A stretch of DNA of 32,754 nt from an uncultured Erysipelotrichaceae bacterium (GCA_902783985.1 CACZTI010000099.1:1-32754); one strand, 5' to 3'; shown: positions 15,885 to 25,167, counted from the stretch's first letter. Notes: generated by a model from the sequence alone, not told the origin. Made by a program: numbers and translations.

Positions 15885-15915
15885 ATAATTTAAAAATTTT
15901 TATTTAAGAAAAAAT

Positions 15916-15947
15916 GATATTTTTCCTAGAGAAAATATCTTTTTTTT
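15916..15947 (+). terminator. Terminator after the yihY-like gene
   Basis: GATATTTTT (15916-15924) pairs with GAAAATATC (15931-15939) with one G-T pair, around CCTAGA. An eight-T run ends at 15947. Confidence 0.85.
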
Positions 15948-16127
15948 ATAGATGAAATTCCCTTTTTGAAGAAAAATAAATTTTAAAATTTTTTTCTTAT
16001 TATTAAAAACAACCATTTTCTTTATAATTTTGTTAGCTTATTATTATAAATTTCATAATTATCTTTTTTTTATTATCAAATACTTACAAAATGCTTATAA
16101 ATTTTAATGTCAAATATTTTTGAAAAT
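15948..16127 (+). other. Gene-free AT-rich stretch between operons
   Basis: The whole gap 15885-16236 is about 350 bp and carries no gene. Its left part is the yihY terminator and its right part the comEA promoter and leader. The 180 bp between are runs of T and A with only trivial frames (for example ATG at 15952, six codons). I see no hairpin, direct repeat, DnaA-box-like 9-mer or conserved RNA in it. Confidence 0.6.
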
Positions 16128-16156
16128 TTGTTTTTTTTCTAACATTGTAATATGAT
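16128..16156 (+). promoter_or_regulatory. Candidate promoter of comEA-comEC-dinD
   Basis: TTGTTT (16128-16133), 17 bp and TATGAT (16151-16156). The transcript would begin near 16163, only about 15 nt before the strong SD-like sequence. No ComK box was recognised. Confidence 0.55.
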
Positions 16157-16176
16157 TATCTTGTCAGCTGATATAA

Positions 16177-16222
16177 AAAAGGAGGAGGTAAACTATTTTT
16201 AGTACCCCAAAAAAATAGTTTA
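16177..16222 (+). promoter_or_regulatory. Detached strong SD (STAB-SD-like) plus 12-bp hairpin in the comEA leader
   Basis: A run ending in GGAGGAGGT (16181-16189) is an excellent match to the 16S anti-SD but has no ATG, GTG or TTG within the next 15 nt. It runs directly into a perfect hairpin: TAAACTATTTTT (16189-16200), the loop AGTACCCCAA and AAAAATAGTTTA (16211-16222). The comEA ATG is 14 nt past the hairpin and has no SD of its own. Two readings are possible. The 30S may bind as a 5'-end stabiliser, as in the STAB-SD of B. thuringiensis cry3A. Alternatively, the folded hairpin brings the SD close to the ATG. Confidence 0.6.
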
Positions 16223-16236
16223 TTACAATAATTTAT

Positions 16237-16908
16237 ATGGATTATTATAAATTAAAAGTATTAAACCATAAAAAAATAATTATTTTTATTATCATCATAA
16301 TTATTATGATATTGTTAGGTTATTATTATTTTTATTATGAACATGAAAGTGATAATATTGTCTTAGAAAAAGAAGAAGTGAGTAGTGCTACTACGATTTC
16401 TATTGATTCTATTGAAACAATATGTGTTGATATTAAAGGACTTGTCGCTAAACCTGGTGTTTATTCTTTTAAAAAAAATGATAATGCAAGAATAAATGAT
16501 TTAATATTAAAAGCAGGTGGATTATTAAAAGATGCTGATACATCGTTTTTAAATCTTTCAAAAAAATTAGAAGATGAAATGACTATTATTATTTACTCTA
16601 AAAGTGAAGTAGAAAATTATGTTAAAGAGCAAAATGATCTTTTGAAAAAATTAGAATTATGTGAGCAAAAGGTTAAAAATAACGCTTGTATTAATCAACC
16701 AGAAGTAAATAATAGTAATGAAAAAATTAATATAAATAAAGCATCAAAAGAAGATTTAGAAACTATTCCAGGAATTGGAAGTAATAAAGCAGAAAATATT
16801 ATTAATTATCGTAATAATACACCTTTTGAAAAAGTTGAAGATATCAAAAATGTTGATGGAATAGGAGATAGTTTATTTGAAAATATTAAAGAATATCTTA
16901 CTATCTAA
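16237..16908 (+). CDS. comEA: ComEA, competence DNA receptor
   Basis: This is a 223-residue protein. One long N-terminal membrane segment (about 12-34) is followed by an SLBB-type domain (about 61-121; VDIKGLVAKPGVYSF, LILKAGGLLKDAD), a charged linker with Cys142 and Cys151, and a C-terminal helix-hairpin-helix pair (about 164-223) with NINKASKEDLETIPGIGSNKAENII. This is the exact layout of ComEA, which binds incoming double-stranded DNA outside the membrane and hands it to ComEC. Its start at 16237 lacks a nearby SD; see the leader feature. comEC begins inside its 3' end. No pilus (comG) genes are in the window. Confidence 0.95.
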   Translation: MDYYKLKVLNHKKIIIFIIIIIIMILLGYYYFYYEHESDNIVLEKEEVSSATTISIDSIETICVDIKGLVAKPGVYSFKKNDNARINDLILKAGGLLKDADTSFLNLSKKLEDEMTIIIYSKSEVENYVKEQNDLLKKLELCEQKVKNNACINQPEVNNSNEKININKASKEDLETIPGIGSNKAENIINYRNNTPFEKVEDIKNVDGIGDSLFENIKEYLTI

Positions 16909-18883
16909 CTATTTGTTAAAAATCATTTTGTTTTTAATTATTATTATAAGTTTTATAAGAATATCATTAAATAATAAGAGTAAATATGATTTAAAGGAAG
17001 AATCTTTTCAATTAATAGTTGATAAAGTGTATTATAAAAACCAAAAATATGTAATTGAATTTATTGGAAAAGAAAAATTAATAAGTTATTATGAAAAAGA
17101 ATTTCCCTATGATATCGGTGATATATTAAATGTTAAAGGAACTCTTTATAAAGCAGACAATAAAACAATACCTAATTTATTTAATTATCAAAAATATTTA
17201 GAAAATAAAGATATATATTATTTAATTAACATAAATGAAATGTCTCTTTATAAAAGAAATAATAATTTATTAAATAATATCAAAAAATCAATAATTAAAA
17301 GAATATCAAAAATTCCTAAAAATGAATATCTTTATACTTTTATTTTAGGCGATAAACATTACTTGAATGATGATATCAAAAATAGTTTTTCTTATAATAA
17401 TCTATCTTATCTTTTAGCAATTGGTAGTTTACATGTATATTTAATTGCAAAAATACTAGATTATTTTCAAAGAAAAATTCGTATAAAAGAAAAATATCAC
17501 TTAATAATAATAAGTTTAATATTTTCCTTCTTTTTTTTACTATTTAGAGAAAATATTGGTATTTTAAGAAGTCTTTTATGTTATTTAATAAAAAGAATTT
17601 TAAAATATTTTCATATAAAATATAAATATTCCAATGTTATTATTATTGTTGGTATTATCTTTCTTTTAATAAATCCTAAATATCTATATCATATAGGTTT
17701 TTTATATTCTTTTATTATCAGTTATGGAATATCTTTGTATAGAAAAATAATTAAAGGATCATATTGTCAAAAATTATTAAAAATAACTTTACTTGCAACA
17801 TCATTATCAATACCAATAACTATTTATAATAACTATGAAATTAATTTTTTGGGTATTGTTATATCCTTTATTTTTAATATTATTTTTCATTTTTTGCTAT
17901 TTCCTTTATCTATAATTGTATTTATTTTTCCTTTCTTAGGTAATATATATAATATAGTCTTTACAATTATAGAAAATATCACATTATCTTTAAGCAATAT
18001 TACCATATTTAATGTTATTTTTCCTAAACCATCAATTTTTATAGTAATTATTTATTATTTTATATTATTACTAAAACCATCTAAGAATTTTTTTTATTAT
18101 TCATTATTAATGTTATTAATATATAAAATAATATTTAAAATATTGTTAAATGATTTTGTATTATTTCTTGATGTTAATCAAGGTGATTCTTGTATTATTA
18201 AAAACAATAATAATGTATATGTAATAGATACTGGTAGTGGTATTAATGATTATTCTAGTGATATTATTAATTATCTACATTCTATAGGTATAAATAAAAT
18301 AAATACTCTTTTTATATCTCATGGTGATTATGATCATATAGGATCAGCCATTAATTTAACCAATAATATTAATATCGATAATGTTATATTTAATTGTGGT
18401 GAACTTAATGATTTAGAAAATGATTTAATAAATAATTTAAATAAAAAGAAAATTAAACATTATAGTTGCGTTAATCAAATAAATCGTCATAATATCACCT
18501 TATTAAATACAAAGATATATGATAATGAAAATGATAATTCATTGGTTATGCTAATCAATATGCATAATTATAATTTTATGTTTATGGGAGATGCATCAAG
18601 TACAACTGAAAAAGAAATATTAAATAGATATAATTTACCAGATATCAATATATTAAAAGTAGGTCATCATGGAAGTAAAACAAGTAGTTCTAATGAATTT
18701 ATAAAAAAAATAAATCCTAAATATTCCATTATTAGTGTTGGTAAAAATAATCTGTATGGTCATCCAAATAAAGAAGTATTAGATAATTTACAAGATTCTA
18801 AAATATATAGAACTGATCAAGATGGAAGTATTATGTTTAAGATTAAAAATAAAAAATTGAAAATAGAGACTTGTAGTCCATAG
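16877..18883 (+). CDS. comEC: ComEC, DNA uptake channel with C-terminal metallo-beta-lactamase domain
   Basis: This is a 668-residue membrane protein, somewhat shorter than the roughly 780 of B. subtilis. The order is: N-terminal membrane segment, OB-like DUF4131 domain (about 36-125, with NLFNYQKYL), the competence membrane domain (about 150-425), then a metallo-beta-lactamase domain (about 427-660) with [18 protein letters not shown] (482-487; the HxDxDH form usual in ComEC) and [11 protein letters not shown]. It forms the channel for single-stranded DNA, and the hydrolase domain may degrade the other strand. The family motif ISGLHV reads IGSLHV (182-187). The TTG start at 16877 is supported by AGGAG (16863-16867), 9 nt upstream inside comEA; the genes overlap by 32 bp. 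A TTG at 16913 is the only other early candidate and lacks an SD. Confidence 0.95.
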   Translation: MKILKNILLSNYLLKIILFLIIIISFIRISLNNKSKYDLKEESFQLIVDKVYYKNQKYVIEFIGKEKLISYYEKEFPYDIGDILNVKGTLYKADNKTIPNLFNYQKYLENKDIYYLININEMSLYKRNNNLLNNIKKSIIKRISKIPKNEYLYTFILGDKHYLNDDIKNSFSYNNLSYLLAIGSLHVYLIAKILDYFQRKIRIKEKYHLIIISLIFSFFFLLFRENIGILRSLLCYLIKRILKYFHIKYKYSNVIIIVGIIFLLINPKYLYHIGFLYSFIISYGISLYRKIIKGSYCQKLLKITLLATSLSIPITIYNNYEINFLGIVISFIFNIIFHFLLFPLSIIVFIFPFLGNIYNIVFTIIENITLSLSNITIFNVIFPKPSIFIVIIYYFILLLKPSKNFFYYSLLMLLIYKIIFKILLNDFVLFLDVNQGDSCIIKNNNNVYVIDTGSGINDYSSDIINYLHSIGINKINTLFISHGDYDHIGSAINLTNNINIDNVIFNCGELNDLENDLINNLNKKKIKHYSCVNQINRHNITLLNTKIYDNENDNSLVMLINMHNYNFMFMGDASSTTEKEILNRYNLPDINILKVGHHGSKTSSSNEFIKKINPKYSIISVGKNNLYGHPNKEVLDNLQDSKIYRTDQDGSIMFKIKNKKLKIETCSP

Positions 18884-18899
18884 GAAGGAAGATGATAAA

Positions 18900-19721
18900 A
18901 TGAACGAAATAAAAGAATATACAGAAAAAGTTTTTGAAGATATTAAACATATAGATGAAAATAATAATGAATATTGGTTAGCAAGAGAGTTGCAGAAAGT
19001 TCTTGAATATAAAGATTGGAGAAACTTTAATAAAGTTATAGATAGAGCAATTATATCTGCAAATAATAGTTTTCCTAACCAAAATCTTTGGGGTGTTGAA
19101 GTCACCACCCCAATAAATAGTGGTAAGGGTAAAATTGAAATAATTAAAGACTATAAATTATCAAGATATACCTGTTATCTTATTGCGCAAAATGGTGATC
19201 CTAGAAAAGAAGTAATAGCATTAGCTCAAACTTATTTTGCAATTCAAACCAGAAAACAAGAACTTTCTGAAAATGAGTATAATGAACTTTCTGAAGATGA
19301 AAAAAGATTATATCGAAGAAATCAAGTAAGAAAAGGGAATTATTATTTAAATAAAACTGCAGTTAAAAGTGGAGTAAAAGATTTAGCAAGATTTCATAAC
19401 GCAGGATATAAAGGACTTTATAATGGTGAAACAGCAGATGATATTTTTAAAAGAAAACAATTAAGATATAGAGAAGATATATTAGATAATATGGGTAGTG
19501 AAGAACTGGCAGATAATATATTTCGAATAGCCCAAACAGATGCCAAATTAAAAAGAGATAAAGTAGATAATGAGTATACTGCAAATTCTGTTCATTATGA
19601 AGTGGGTAGAAAGATTAGAAAAACCATTAAAGAATTAGGCGGTACTATGCCGGAAAATTTACCAACACCAGAAAAGAGTTTAAAAAAATTAGAAGCAGAA
19701 AAAAAGCAACTTCATGAATAA
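18900..19721 (+). CDS. dinD: DinD-family DNA damage-inducible protein
   Basis: This is a 273-residue soluble protein, the length of E. coli DinD. DinD landmarks are [20 protein letters not shown], the long helical middle [61 protein letters not shown] and [15 protein letters not shown]. The N-terminal part resembles the BRO-N fold. In E. coli DinD is SOS-induced and inhibits RecA filament activity. It follows comEC after 16 bp, with the SD GGAAGGAAG, and no promoter or LexA-like box is seen in the gap, so it is probably expressed with the uptake genes. That places a RecA-affecting protein on the same transcript as DNA import; such coupling is inference. Confidence 0.93.
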   Translation: MNEIKEYTEKVFEDIKHIDENNNEYWLARELQKVLEYKDWRNFNKVIDRAIISANNSFPNQNLWGVEVTTPINSGKGKIEIIKDYKLSRYTCYLIAQNGDPRKEVIALAQTYFAIQTRKQELSENEYNELSEDEKRLYRRNQVRKGNYYLNKTAVKSGVKDLARFHNAGYKGLYNGETADDIFKRKQLRYREDILDNMGSEELADNIFRIAQTDAKLKRDKVDNEYTANSVHYEVGRKIRKTIKELGGTMPENLPTPEKSLKKLEAEKKQLHE

Positions 19722-19776
19722 TTTTTTCTATTAATAGTTGTCATTAAAAAAATCTTTTTGCATAAAATATTATAGT

Positions 19777-19810
19777 CCGTTATTAAACGGTTGATATAGA
19801 TGGAGCTCCA
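19777..19810. repeat. Two short palindromes between dinD and rnj
   Basis: CCGTT-ATTA-AACGG (19777-19790) and the self-complementary 10-mer TGGAGCTCCA (19801-19810) are much richer in G+C than their surroundings. Neither has a T-run. They could be a protein site, part of a 3' RNA structure of the dinD message, or a relic. No known element was recognised. Confidence 0.4.
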
Positions 19811-19847
19811 AAAAAAATAAGTTACTTTTTAGGTAACTTATTTTCTT
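19811..19847. terminator. Bidirectional terminator between dinD and rnj
   Basis: A perfect 12-bp stem (19814-19825 with 19833-19844) encloses a 7-nt loop. On the minus strand the tail is a run of T (A 19811-19817 on +), ending rnj, whose last codons lie in the stem. On the plus strand the tail TTTTCTTAT can end the com operon. Confidence 0.9.
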
Positions 19848-21502
19848 ATATCCGTTATAATTGGTAAAACAAGTGGTCTTCTACCAGTTAATTCATCAAT
19901 ATATTTTGCAATAGTAATTGCTAAAGTACTTCTAATATCAGCAAATGTTGTATCAGGATCTTTTAATTTTTCAATAATAATCATACTACATTTTACTTCA
20001 ATCATTTTTAATAGTTCTTCACTTTTATTTACTTGTACAAAACCTCTTGTAGTAATATTAGGTTTTATAAGTAATTTTCTTTTTTTAATATCAAGATTAG
20101 CAATAATAACCAAAATTCCATCGCTAGCCATTATTTTACGATCTCTTATAACTCCAGCTGCTACTTCACTTGCATTATTCCCATCAACAAAAACCTCTTC
20201 TTGTTTTATCGATTCTCCTTGATATATCTTACCTTTATCAAGAATAAGAGAGTCTCCATTATCTAAGATAAATGTATTATTGGGATCAACTCCACAAGCA
20301 ACACTTATATCAGCATGATTTTTAAGCATTCGATATTCACCATGGAAAGGTAACATATACTTTGGTTTAATTAATCTTATCATTAATTTTAATTCTTCGA
20401 TATTAGCATGTCCAGATGTATGAATATCAATATTATCAGTATTAGTGTAAACGGTAACCCCTTTTAAATATAGTTTATTGATTGTTCTACCAATACTCAT
20501 AGCATTACCAGGAATAGGACTAGATGAAAATATTACTACATCATCTGGTCTTAATTTAATAGATTTATGTTCACCATCAGCTATTCTTGATAAAGCAGCA
20601 AGTGGTTCTCCTTGACTACCTGTACATAAAATACATACTTCATTTGGTTTTAAATTGTTCGCTTCATCTGGTGTAATAAATAATTCTTTATGATTTATAT
20701 ATCCACCATTTATTGATATTTCAATATTATTTTCCATACTTCTTCCGAAAATGCATATTTTTCGATTATATTTATAACATGTTTCAACAATATGTTTAAG
20801 CCTATAAATATTAGAAGCAAAAGTTGCAATAATAATTCTTTCTAATTTATGTTTAGCAAAAATATCATTTAAAGCTTCATCAACTTTCGATTCACTATTA
20901 CTAACCCCTTCATTTAAAGCATTGGTAGAATCACTTACTAATAAGTCAACACCTTCTTCACCAATACGAGCCATTTTATGAAGATCAGCCATTGGTCCAA
21001 TTGGTGTTAAATCAAATTTAAAATCACCTGTAGTAACAACTGTTCCATTAGGTGTTTTAATTCTAATACCATGTGAATCAGGAATTGAGTGTGTTGTTCT
21101 AAAAAAATCAACAATAAAATATTTAAATTTAACGATATCATCTGACTGGTATGTTCTAACATTATCGTAACGGATATTTTTATCTTGTAATTTTAATTTA
21201 ATTAGTTCACTAGCCTGGTTTGGTGCGTAAATATAAGGAATATTTACTGTTAATAGTAAAAATGGTATACCACCAATATGATCTTCATGTCCATGAGTAA
21301 TAAATAATGCTTTAATTTTACTTTCATTTTCTTTAAGATAAGAATAATCTGGTACTAGATAATCAACACCAAATGTAGTCATATCTGCAAATGATATTCC
21401 AGCATCAATAATAATGATTTCATCATTATGTTCAAGGGCATACATATTTTTGCCTATTTCACCAAGTCCACCCAAGATAATAAACTTTGTTTTATCTTTC
21501 AT
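19838..21502 (-). CDS. rnj: Ribonuclease J
   Basis: This is a 554-residue protein, the typical RNase J length (B. subtilis J1 is 555). The metallo-beta-lactamase core begins LGGLGEIGKNMY and carries HGHEDHIGG with His70, His72, Asp74 and His75. SDSTNA, the beta-CASP motifs including CTGSQGEPLAALSRIA, SGHA, and the C-terminal domain follow. RNase J is the main 5'-3' exoribonuclease and an endonuclease of Firmicutes mRNA turnover, and also matures 16S rRNA. One paralogue only is visible, so J1 versus J2 is undecided. A strong SD, AAAGGAGG, precedes the ATG at 21502 on the minus strand. It is divergent from dnaG and convergent with dinD. Confidence 0.97.
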   Translation of the reverse strand: MKDKTKFIILGGLGEIGKNMYALEHNDEIIIIDAGISFADMTTFGVDYLVPDYSYLKENESKIKALFITHGHEDHIGGIPFLLLTVNIPYIYAPNQASELIKLKLQDKNIRYDNVRTYQSDDIVKFKYFIVDFFRTTHSIPDSHGIRIKTPNGTVVTTGDFKFDLTPIGPMADLHKMARIGEEGVDLLVSDSTNALNEGVSNSESKVDEALNDIFAKHKLERIIIATFASNIYRLKHIVETCYKYNRKICIFGRSMENNIEISINGGYINHKELFITPDEANNLKPNEVCILCTGSQGEPLAALSRIADGEHKSIKLRPDDVVIFSSSPIPGNAMSIGRTINKLYLKGVTVYTNTDNIDIHTSGHANIEELKLMIRLIKPKYMLPFHGEYRMLKNHADISVACGVDPNNTFILDNGDSLILDKGKIYQGESIKQEEVFVDGNNASEVAAGVIRDRKIMASDGILVIIANLDIKKRKLLIKPNITTRGFVQVNKSEELLKMIEVKCSMIIIEKLKDPDTTFADIRSTLAITIAKYIDELTGRRPLVLPIITDIRK

Positions 21503-21537
21503 GTTCCTCCTTTCTTTTAAGAACCATTAACTTTACA

Positions 21538-21566
21538 ATTATACAATTTTTTTAAATAAATGTCTA
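21538..21566 (-). promoter_or_regulatory. rnj promoter
   Basis: Read on the minus strand: TAGACA (21566-21561), 17 bp and TATAAT (21543-21538). The start point would be near 21531, about 30 nt before the ATG. Confidence 0.75.
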
Positions 21567-21610
21567 GTATCGAATGAAATTTTCTTATAAGTCATTTTTT
21601 TTAAATGTTA

Positions 21611-21639
21611 TAGACATTTTGATAAAAATTAACTATAAT
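21611..21639 (+). promoter_or_regulatory. dnaG-rpoD-trmK promoter
   Basis: TAGACA (21611-21616), 17 bp and TATAAT (21634-21639). These are the same hexamers and spacing as the divergent rnj promoter 45 bp away. Confidence 0.78.
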
Positions 21640-21657
21640 TATTATTAGTGGGTGATT

Positions 21658-23388
21658 ATGAATCAAGAAGAAATTAATGAAATACGAAGTAAACTTAATA
21701 TTGTTGATGTAATATCATCATATATACCCCTAACTAAAAAAGGAAGAAATTATTTTGGATTATGTCCTTTTCATGATGATCATACACCAAGTATGGCAGT
21801 ATCTCCAGAAAAACAAATATATAAATGCTTTGTTTGTGGTGAGAGTGGTAATGTCTTTAACTTTGTAATGAACTATGAAAAAATATCTTTTAAGGATGCA
21901 TTATCACGTTTAGCAAATAGTATTGGTATAAATTTAGATATTCAAGAAAAAAAAGATAATAAATATGATAAATATTATGAAATTATGGATATTGCTAATA
22001 AATTTTATCAAAATAATTTGTTAAGCAAAGAAGGAGAAATAGCCAGAAAATATCTAGAAAATAGAAAACTTGATAAAAAAACAATTCAAGAGTTTGGTAT
22101 CGGATTATCTTTAAATAAAATGGATATTCTTACTAATTTGCTAGTAAGTCAAGGAAATTCTTTAGAAGAACTTAATTTAATAGATTTATCAAATCAAAAT
22201 CATGATACTTTTATTAATAGAGTAATATTTCCTTTACATAATAAAGATGGAAAAGTAATAGGTTTTTCTGGAAGAAGACTAGATGATAATCAAAAAATAA
22301 ATAAATATCAAAATACTAAAGAAACACCATTATTTAAAAAAAGAGAAAATCTCTTTAATTATCATAGAGCAAAAGATGCTATTAGAACAGAAAAGAAAAT
22401 TATTGTTATGGAAGGATTCATGGCAGTAATTAGAGCTTATACCGTAGGTATTAAAAACTGTATTGCAACCATGGGAACAGCACTTTCTCATGAACAAGCT
22501 GATTTTATTAAAAGATTAAGTAACAATATCTATTTATGTTATGATGGTGATGAAGCAGGACGTAAAGCTACCTTATCTAGTGGAGAGGTTTTTACAAAAA
22601 TGAATATGAATGTTTTTGTAATAAGTCTTTCTGATAATTTAGATCCCGATGATTATATTATTAAATATGGTAAAGATAGTTTTCAAAAAAAGATTGATGA
22701 TGCACTTCCTTTTAATGAATATAAAATTAAAATATTAAAACAAAATTATAATTTTGATAATATTGATGATAAAACTAAATATATTAATCAAGTATTACAA
22801 GAAATAAATAATGAAAAAGATATTATTAAACAAGAAATAATGTTAAAAACACTTGAAAAAGATACTAATGTATGGTATAATACCTTGGAAAAAAAGTTGT
22901 TAGAACTAAAAAAGGACGAAAATAAAGGGAAAAGTGAACCGATAGTAATTAAAAAAGATAAAAAAAATGGTTTTTTAAAAGCTATGGAATCACTTGTTTA
23001 TTATTCTCTTAATTATCCTAAAGTTATAACAACAATTGATAATAGTAATGTTTATATTCCTGATACTAATATAAGACTTTTATTAAATGAAGTTATTGCA
23101 TATTACAATCGCTATGGTGAAATAAGTGAAGCTGATTTTTATGCCTATTTAAGTAATATGGAAAAAGATGATTTAATAAAAGAATTAAAGAAAGTATTAC
23201 AAAATGATTATCCAAAAATGGAAAATGATCAGATTAACGAATGTTTGTTAGCAATAAAAAAGTATAATATAGCTCTTGAAATTAAGAAATTAGAGAAAGA
23301 TGTTAAAAATGAATTGGATTTTGAGCGACAAATTAAGTTAATGGAAGAAATACGAACATTAAGAACGAAAGAGGGAAAGTCATGGTAA
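21658..23388 (+). CDS. dnaG: DNA primase
   Basis: This is a 576-residue protein from ATG 21658; a GTG at 21652 is an alternative, and the SD is weak (GGGTG overlapping the GTG). The N-terminal CHC2 zinc finger has C36, H39, C57 and C60 ([10 protein letters not shown]...[11 protein letters not shown]). The catalytic core includes GFSGRRL and [12 protein letters not shown]. The TOPRIM domain has Glu252 in EGFMAVI and Asp296/Asp298 in YDGDEAG. The C-terminal helicase-binding region (about 430-576) is helical and divergent. It makes RNA primers at the replication fork with DnaB. The usual EGFMD motif reads EGFMA here. It is first in the operon with rpoD, overlapping it by 7 bp; rpsU is absent from this version of the macromolecular-synthesis operon. 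Confidence 0.96.
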   Translation: MNQEEINEIRSKLNIVDVISSYIPLTKKGRNYFGLCPFHDDHTPSMAVSPEKQIYKCFVCGESGNVFNFVMNYEKISFKDALSRLANSIGINLDIQEKKDNKYDKYYEIMDIANKFYQNNLLSKEGEIARKYLENRKLDKKTIQEFGIGLSLNKMDILTNLLVSQGNSLEELNLIDLSNQNHDTFINRVIFPLHNKDGKVIGFSGRRLDDNQKINKYQNTKETPLFKKRENLFNYHRAKDAIRTEKKIIVMEGFMAVIRAYTVGIKNCIATMGTALSHEQADFIKRLSNNIYLCYDGDEAGRKATLSSGEVFTKMNMNVFVISLSDNLDPDDYIIKYGKDSFQKKIDDALPFNEYKIKILKQNYNFDNIDDKTKYINQVLQEINNEKDIIKQEIMLKTLEKDTNVWYNTLEKKLLELKKDENKGKSEPIVIKKDKKNGFLKAMESLVYYSLNYPKVITTIDNSNVYIPDTNIRLLLNEVIAYYNRYGEISEADFYAYLSNMEKDDLIKELKKVLQNDYPKMENDQINECLLAIKKYNIALEIKKLEKDVKNELDFERQIKLMEEIRTLRTKEGKSW

Positions 23389-24473
23389 ATGAAGTTAAAT
23401 CTATTGAAGATAGAAAAGCATCACTTGTATTACTAGGAAAAGAAAAAGGTTATGTTACATATGAACAAATAGCAGAAGAGTTAAAAGGTCTTGATATGGA
23501 CGCTGATACTCTTGATGATTTATATAATACCTTTATAGAAAATAAAATTGAAATTGTATCAGAAGAGGGACTTGGAGAGACAATAGAAACAGAAGAGAAT
23601 CCTGATGATATTTTAGAAGAATTAAGCTCATCAAAAGATGTTAAAATAAGTGACCCAGTAAGAATGTATTTAAAAGAAATAGGTCAAATTAATCTATTAT
23701 CAAATGATGAAGAATTTGAATACGCTCATCGCGCTGTTGAAGGCGATGAATATGCCAAAAAGGTACTTGCAGAAAGTAATCTTCGTTTAGTAGTTAGTAT
23801 TGCAAAACGTTATGTAGGTCGTGGAATGTTATTTCTTGATTTAATTCAAGAAGGTAATATTGGTCTTATGAAAGCAGTTGATAAATTTGATCCAGAAAAA
23901 GGATATAAATTTTCAACATACGCTACATGGTGGATAAGACAAGCTATCACAAGAGCAATTGCTGATCAAGCAAGAACTATAAGAATTCCGGTTCATATGG
24001 TTGAAACAATTAATAAAATAGCAAGAGTTCAAAGACAATTAACTCAAGAATTAAACCGTGAACCCACTGATGAAGAAATTGCTAAAAAAATTGGTATGCC
24101 TGTAGAAAAAATAAGAGATGTATATAAAATTAGTCAAGATCCTGTAAGTCTTGAAACCCCAATCGGTGAAGAAGACGATTCTCATCTTGGAGATTTTATC
24201 AAAGATGAAAGAACGATGTCACCAGAAGAATATGCAACTATTGAAATGTTAAAAGAAGAATTATCAGGAGTATTATTAACTTTAACAGAAAGAGAAGAAA
24301 AAGTATTAAGACTTCGTTTTGGACTAGATGATGGACAATGTAGAACCCTAGAAGAAGTAGGTCAAGTATTCAATGTTACAAGAGAAAGAATTAGACAAAT
24401 TGAAGCTAAAGCTTTAAGAAAATTAAGACATCCATCACGTAGTAGAAGACTTAAAGACTTTATGACAGACTAA
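23382..24473 (+). CDS. rpoD: Primary sigma factor RpoD (SigA)
   Basis: This is a 363-residue protein. Region 1.1 is short (about 1-80). Region 1.2 contains [13 protein letters not shown]; region 2 [27 protein letters not shown], with the -10 recognition helix [22 protein letters not shown] split across 2.3-2.4; region 3 IPVHMVETI...; and region 4.2 ends [29 protein letters not shown] with the -35 recognition helix. It directs transcription from the TTGACA/TATAAT promoters seen throughout the window. The start codon is inside the end of dnaG, with GAGGGAAAG as SD, and the stop overlaps trmK by 1 bp (TAATG), so expression is coupled to both. Confidence 0.98.
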   Translation: MVNEVKSIEDRKASLVLLGKEKGYVTYEQIAEELKGLDMDADTLDDLYNTFIENKIEIVSEEGLGETIETEENPDDILEELSSSKDVKISDPVRMYLKEIGQINLLSNDEEFEYAHRAVEGDEYAKKVLAESNLRLVVSIAKRYVGRGMLFLDLIQEGNIGLMKAVDKFDPEKGYKFSTYATWWIRQAITRAIADQARTIRIPVHMVETINKIARVQRQLTQELNREPTDEEIAKKIGMPVEKIRDVYKISQDPVSLETPIGEEDDSHLGDFIKDERTMSPEEYATIEMLKEELSGVLLTLTEREEKVLRLRFGLDDGQCRTLEEVGQVFNVTRERIRQIEAKALRKLRHPSRSRRLKDFMTD

Positions 24474-25123
24474 TGAAAAAAATAATTAATGACCGTTTAT
24501 TAAAATTAAGCGGTCATCTTTTAAATACTGATAATATTCTTGATATCGGATGTGATCATGCACTACTTGAAATATATTTATGTTTAAAATATCCAAATTT
24601 TTATATAACAGGATCAGACATTAATCAAAAACCATTAGAAATTGCTATGAAAAATATTTCTAAATATCACTTGGAAAATCAAATTAAATTACTTTTATCA
24701 AATGGTATCGAGAAATTAGATAATAACATTGATACTCTCGTAATATCAGGTATGGGAGCTATTAATATGATTAATATTTTACAAGATGTTAGAAATTATC
24801 CTAATATTAAAAAAATTGTTTTATCTCCTAATAATGATTTTCCATATTTACGATATGAAATGAATAAATTAGGTTTTAAGATAACCAAAGAAGAAATAGT
24901 AAAAGATAATAATAAATATTATTTAATAATAGAATATTCCAAAGGATTAGAAAAAATAGATAATTATTTTGGTAAATTAGATTTAAATAATAGCATTAAT
25001 AGAGAATACTATTTAAATATTTTAGAGAAAAACAAATTGTTTTTAAATAAAATAACTGATATTAATAAAAGAGATTTATTAGAAAAAGAAAATATGATGA
25101 TAATTCATAAATTAGAACGATAA
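24473..25123 (+). CDS. trmK: tRNA (adenine(22)-N1)-methyltransferase TrmK
   Basis: This is a 216-residue protein of the TrmK (YqfN) family. INDRLLKLSGHLL is the family opening. The SAM-binding motif I is ILDIGCDHALLEIYL, followed by TGSDINQKPLEIA. The motif IV region LVISGMGAINMINIL and the downstream KKIVLSPNNDFPYLRYEM are typical. A coiled helical C-terminus completes it. It methylates N1 of A22 in Gly-less class tRNAs such as tRNA-Ser and tRNA-Tyr. Its position after rpoD is conserved in many Bacilli. The ATG shares its A with the rpoD stop, so translation is by re-initiation. A terminator begins in its last codons. Confidence 0.94.
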   Translation: MKKIINDRLLKLSGHLLNTDNILDIGCDHALLEIYLCLKYPNFYITGSDINQKPLEIAMKNISKYHLENQIKLLLSNGIEKLDNNIDTLVISGMGAINMINILQDVRNYPNIKKIVLSPNNDFPYLRYEMNKLGFKITKEEIVKDNNKYYLIIEYSKGLEKIDNYFGKLDLNNSINREYYLNILEKNKLFLNKITDINKRDLLEKENMMIIHKLER

Positions 25124-25136
25124 TTCGTTCTTTTTT
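25114..25136 (+). terminator. Terminator of dnaG-rpoD-trmK
   Basis: AGAACGA (25114-25120) pairs with TCGTTCT (25125-25131) around TAAT, then T to 25136. The stop codon lies in the loop and the 5' arm encodes the last residues. Confidence 0.9.
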
Positions 25137-25138
25137 GA

Positions 25139-25167
25139 TTGCTAAAAAATAATATTTGTGATAAAAT
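25139..25167 (+). promoter_or_regulatory. Promoter of the toxin-like gene
   Basis: TTGCTA (25139-25144), 17 bp and TAAAAT (25162-25167), with a TGn extended -10 (TGA at 25159-25161). It begins directly after the trmK terminator. Confidence 0.65.

Noticed and set aside
15948-16127. Very AT-rich gap considered as a replication origin or centromere-like site
   Set aside because: No DnaA-box-like 9-mers, iterons or dnaA/dnaN neighbours were seen; the composition differs little from other gaps here.
18788-19108. 106-codon minus-strand frame across the comEC/dinD junction
   Set aside because: It overlaps two well-identified genes on the opposite strand and shows only the hydrophobic Ser/Leu-rich pattern typical of antisense frames.
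19777-19810. Possible tRNA or tmRNA fragment (ends in GGAGCTCCA)
   Set aside because: No T-arm GGTTCGA, no acceptor stem partner and no 3' CCA in the right place; kept only as unexplained palindromes.
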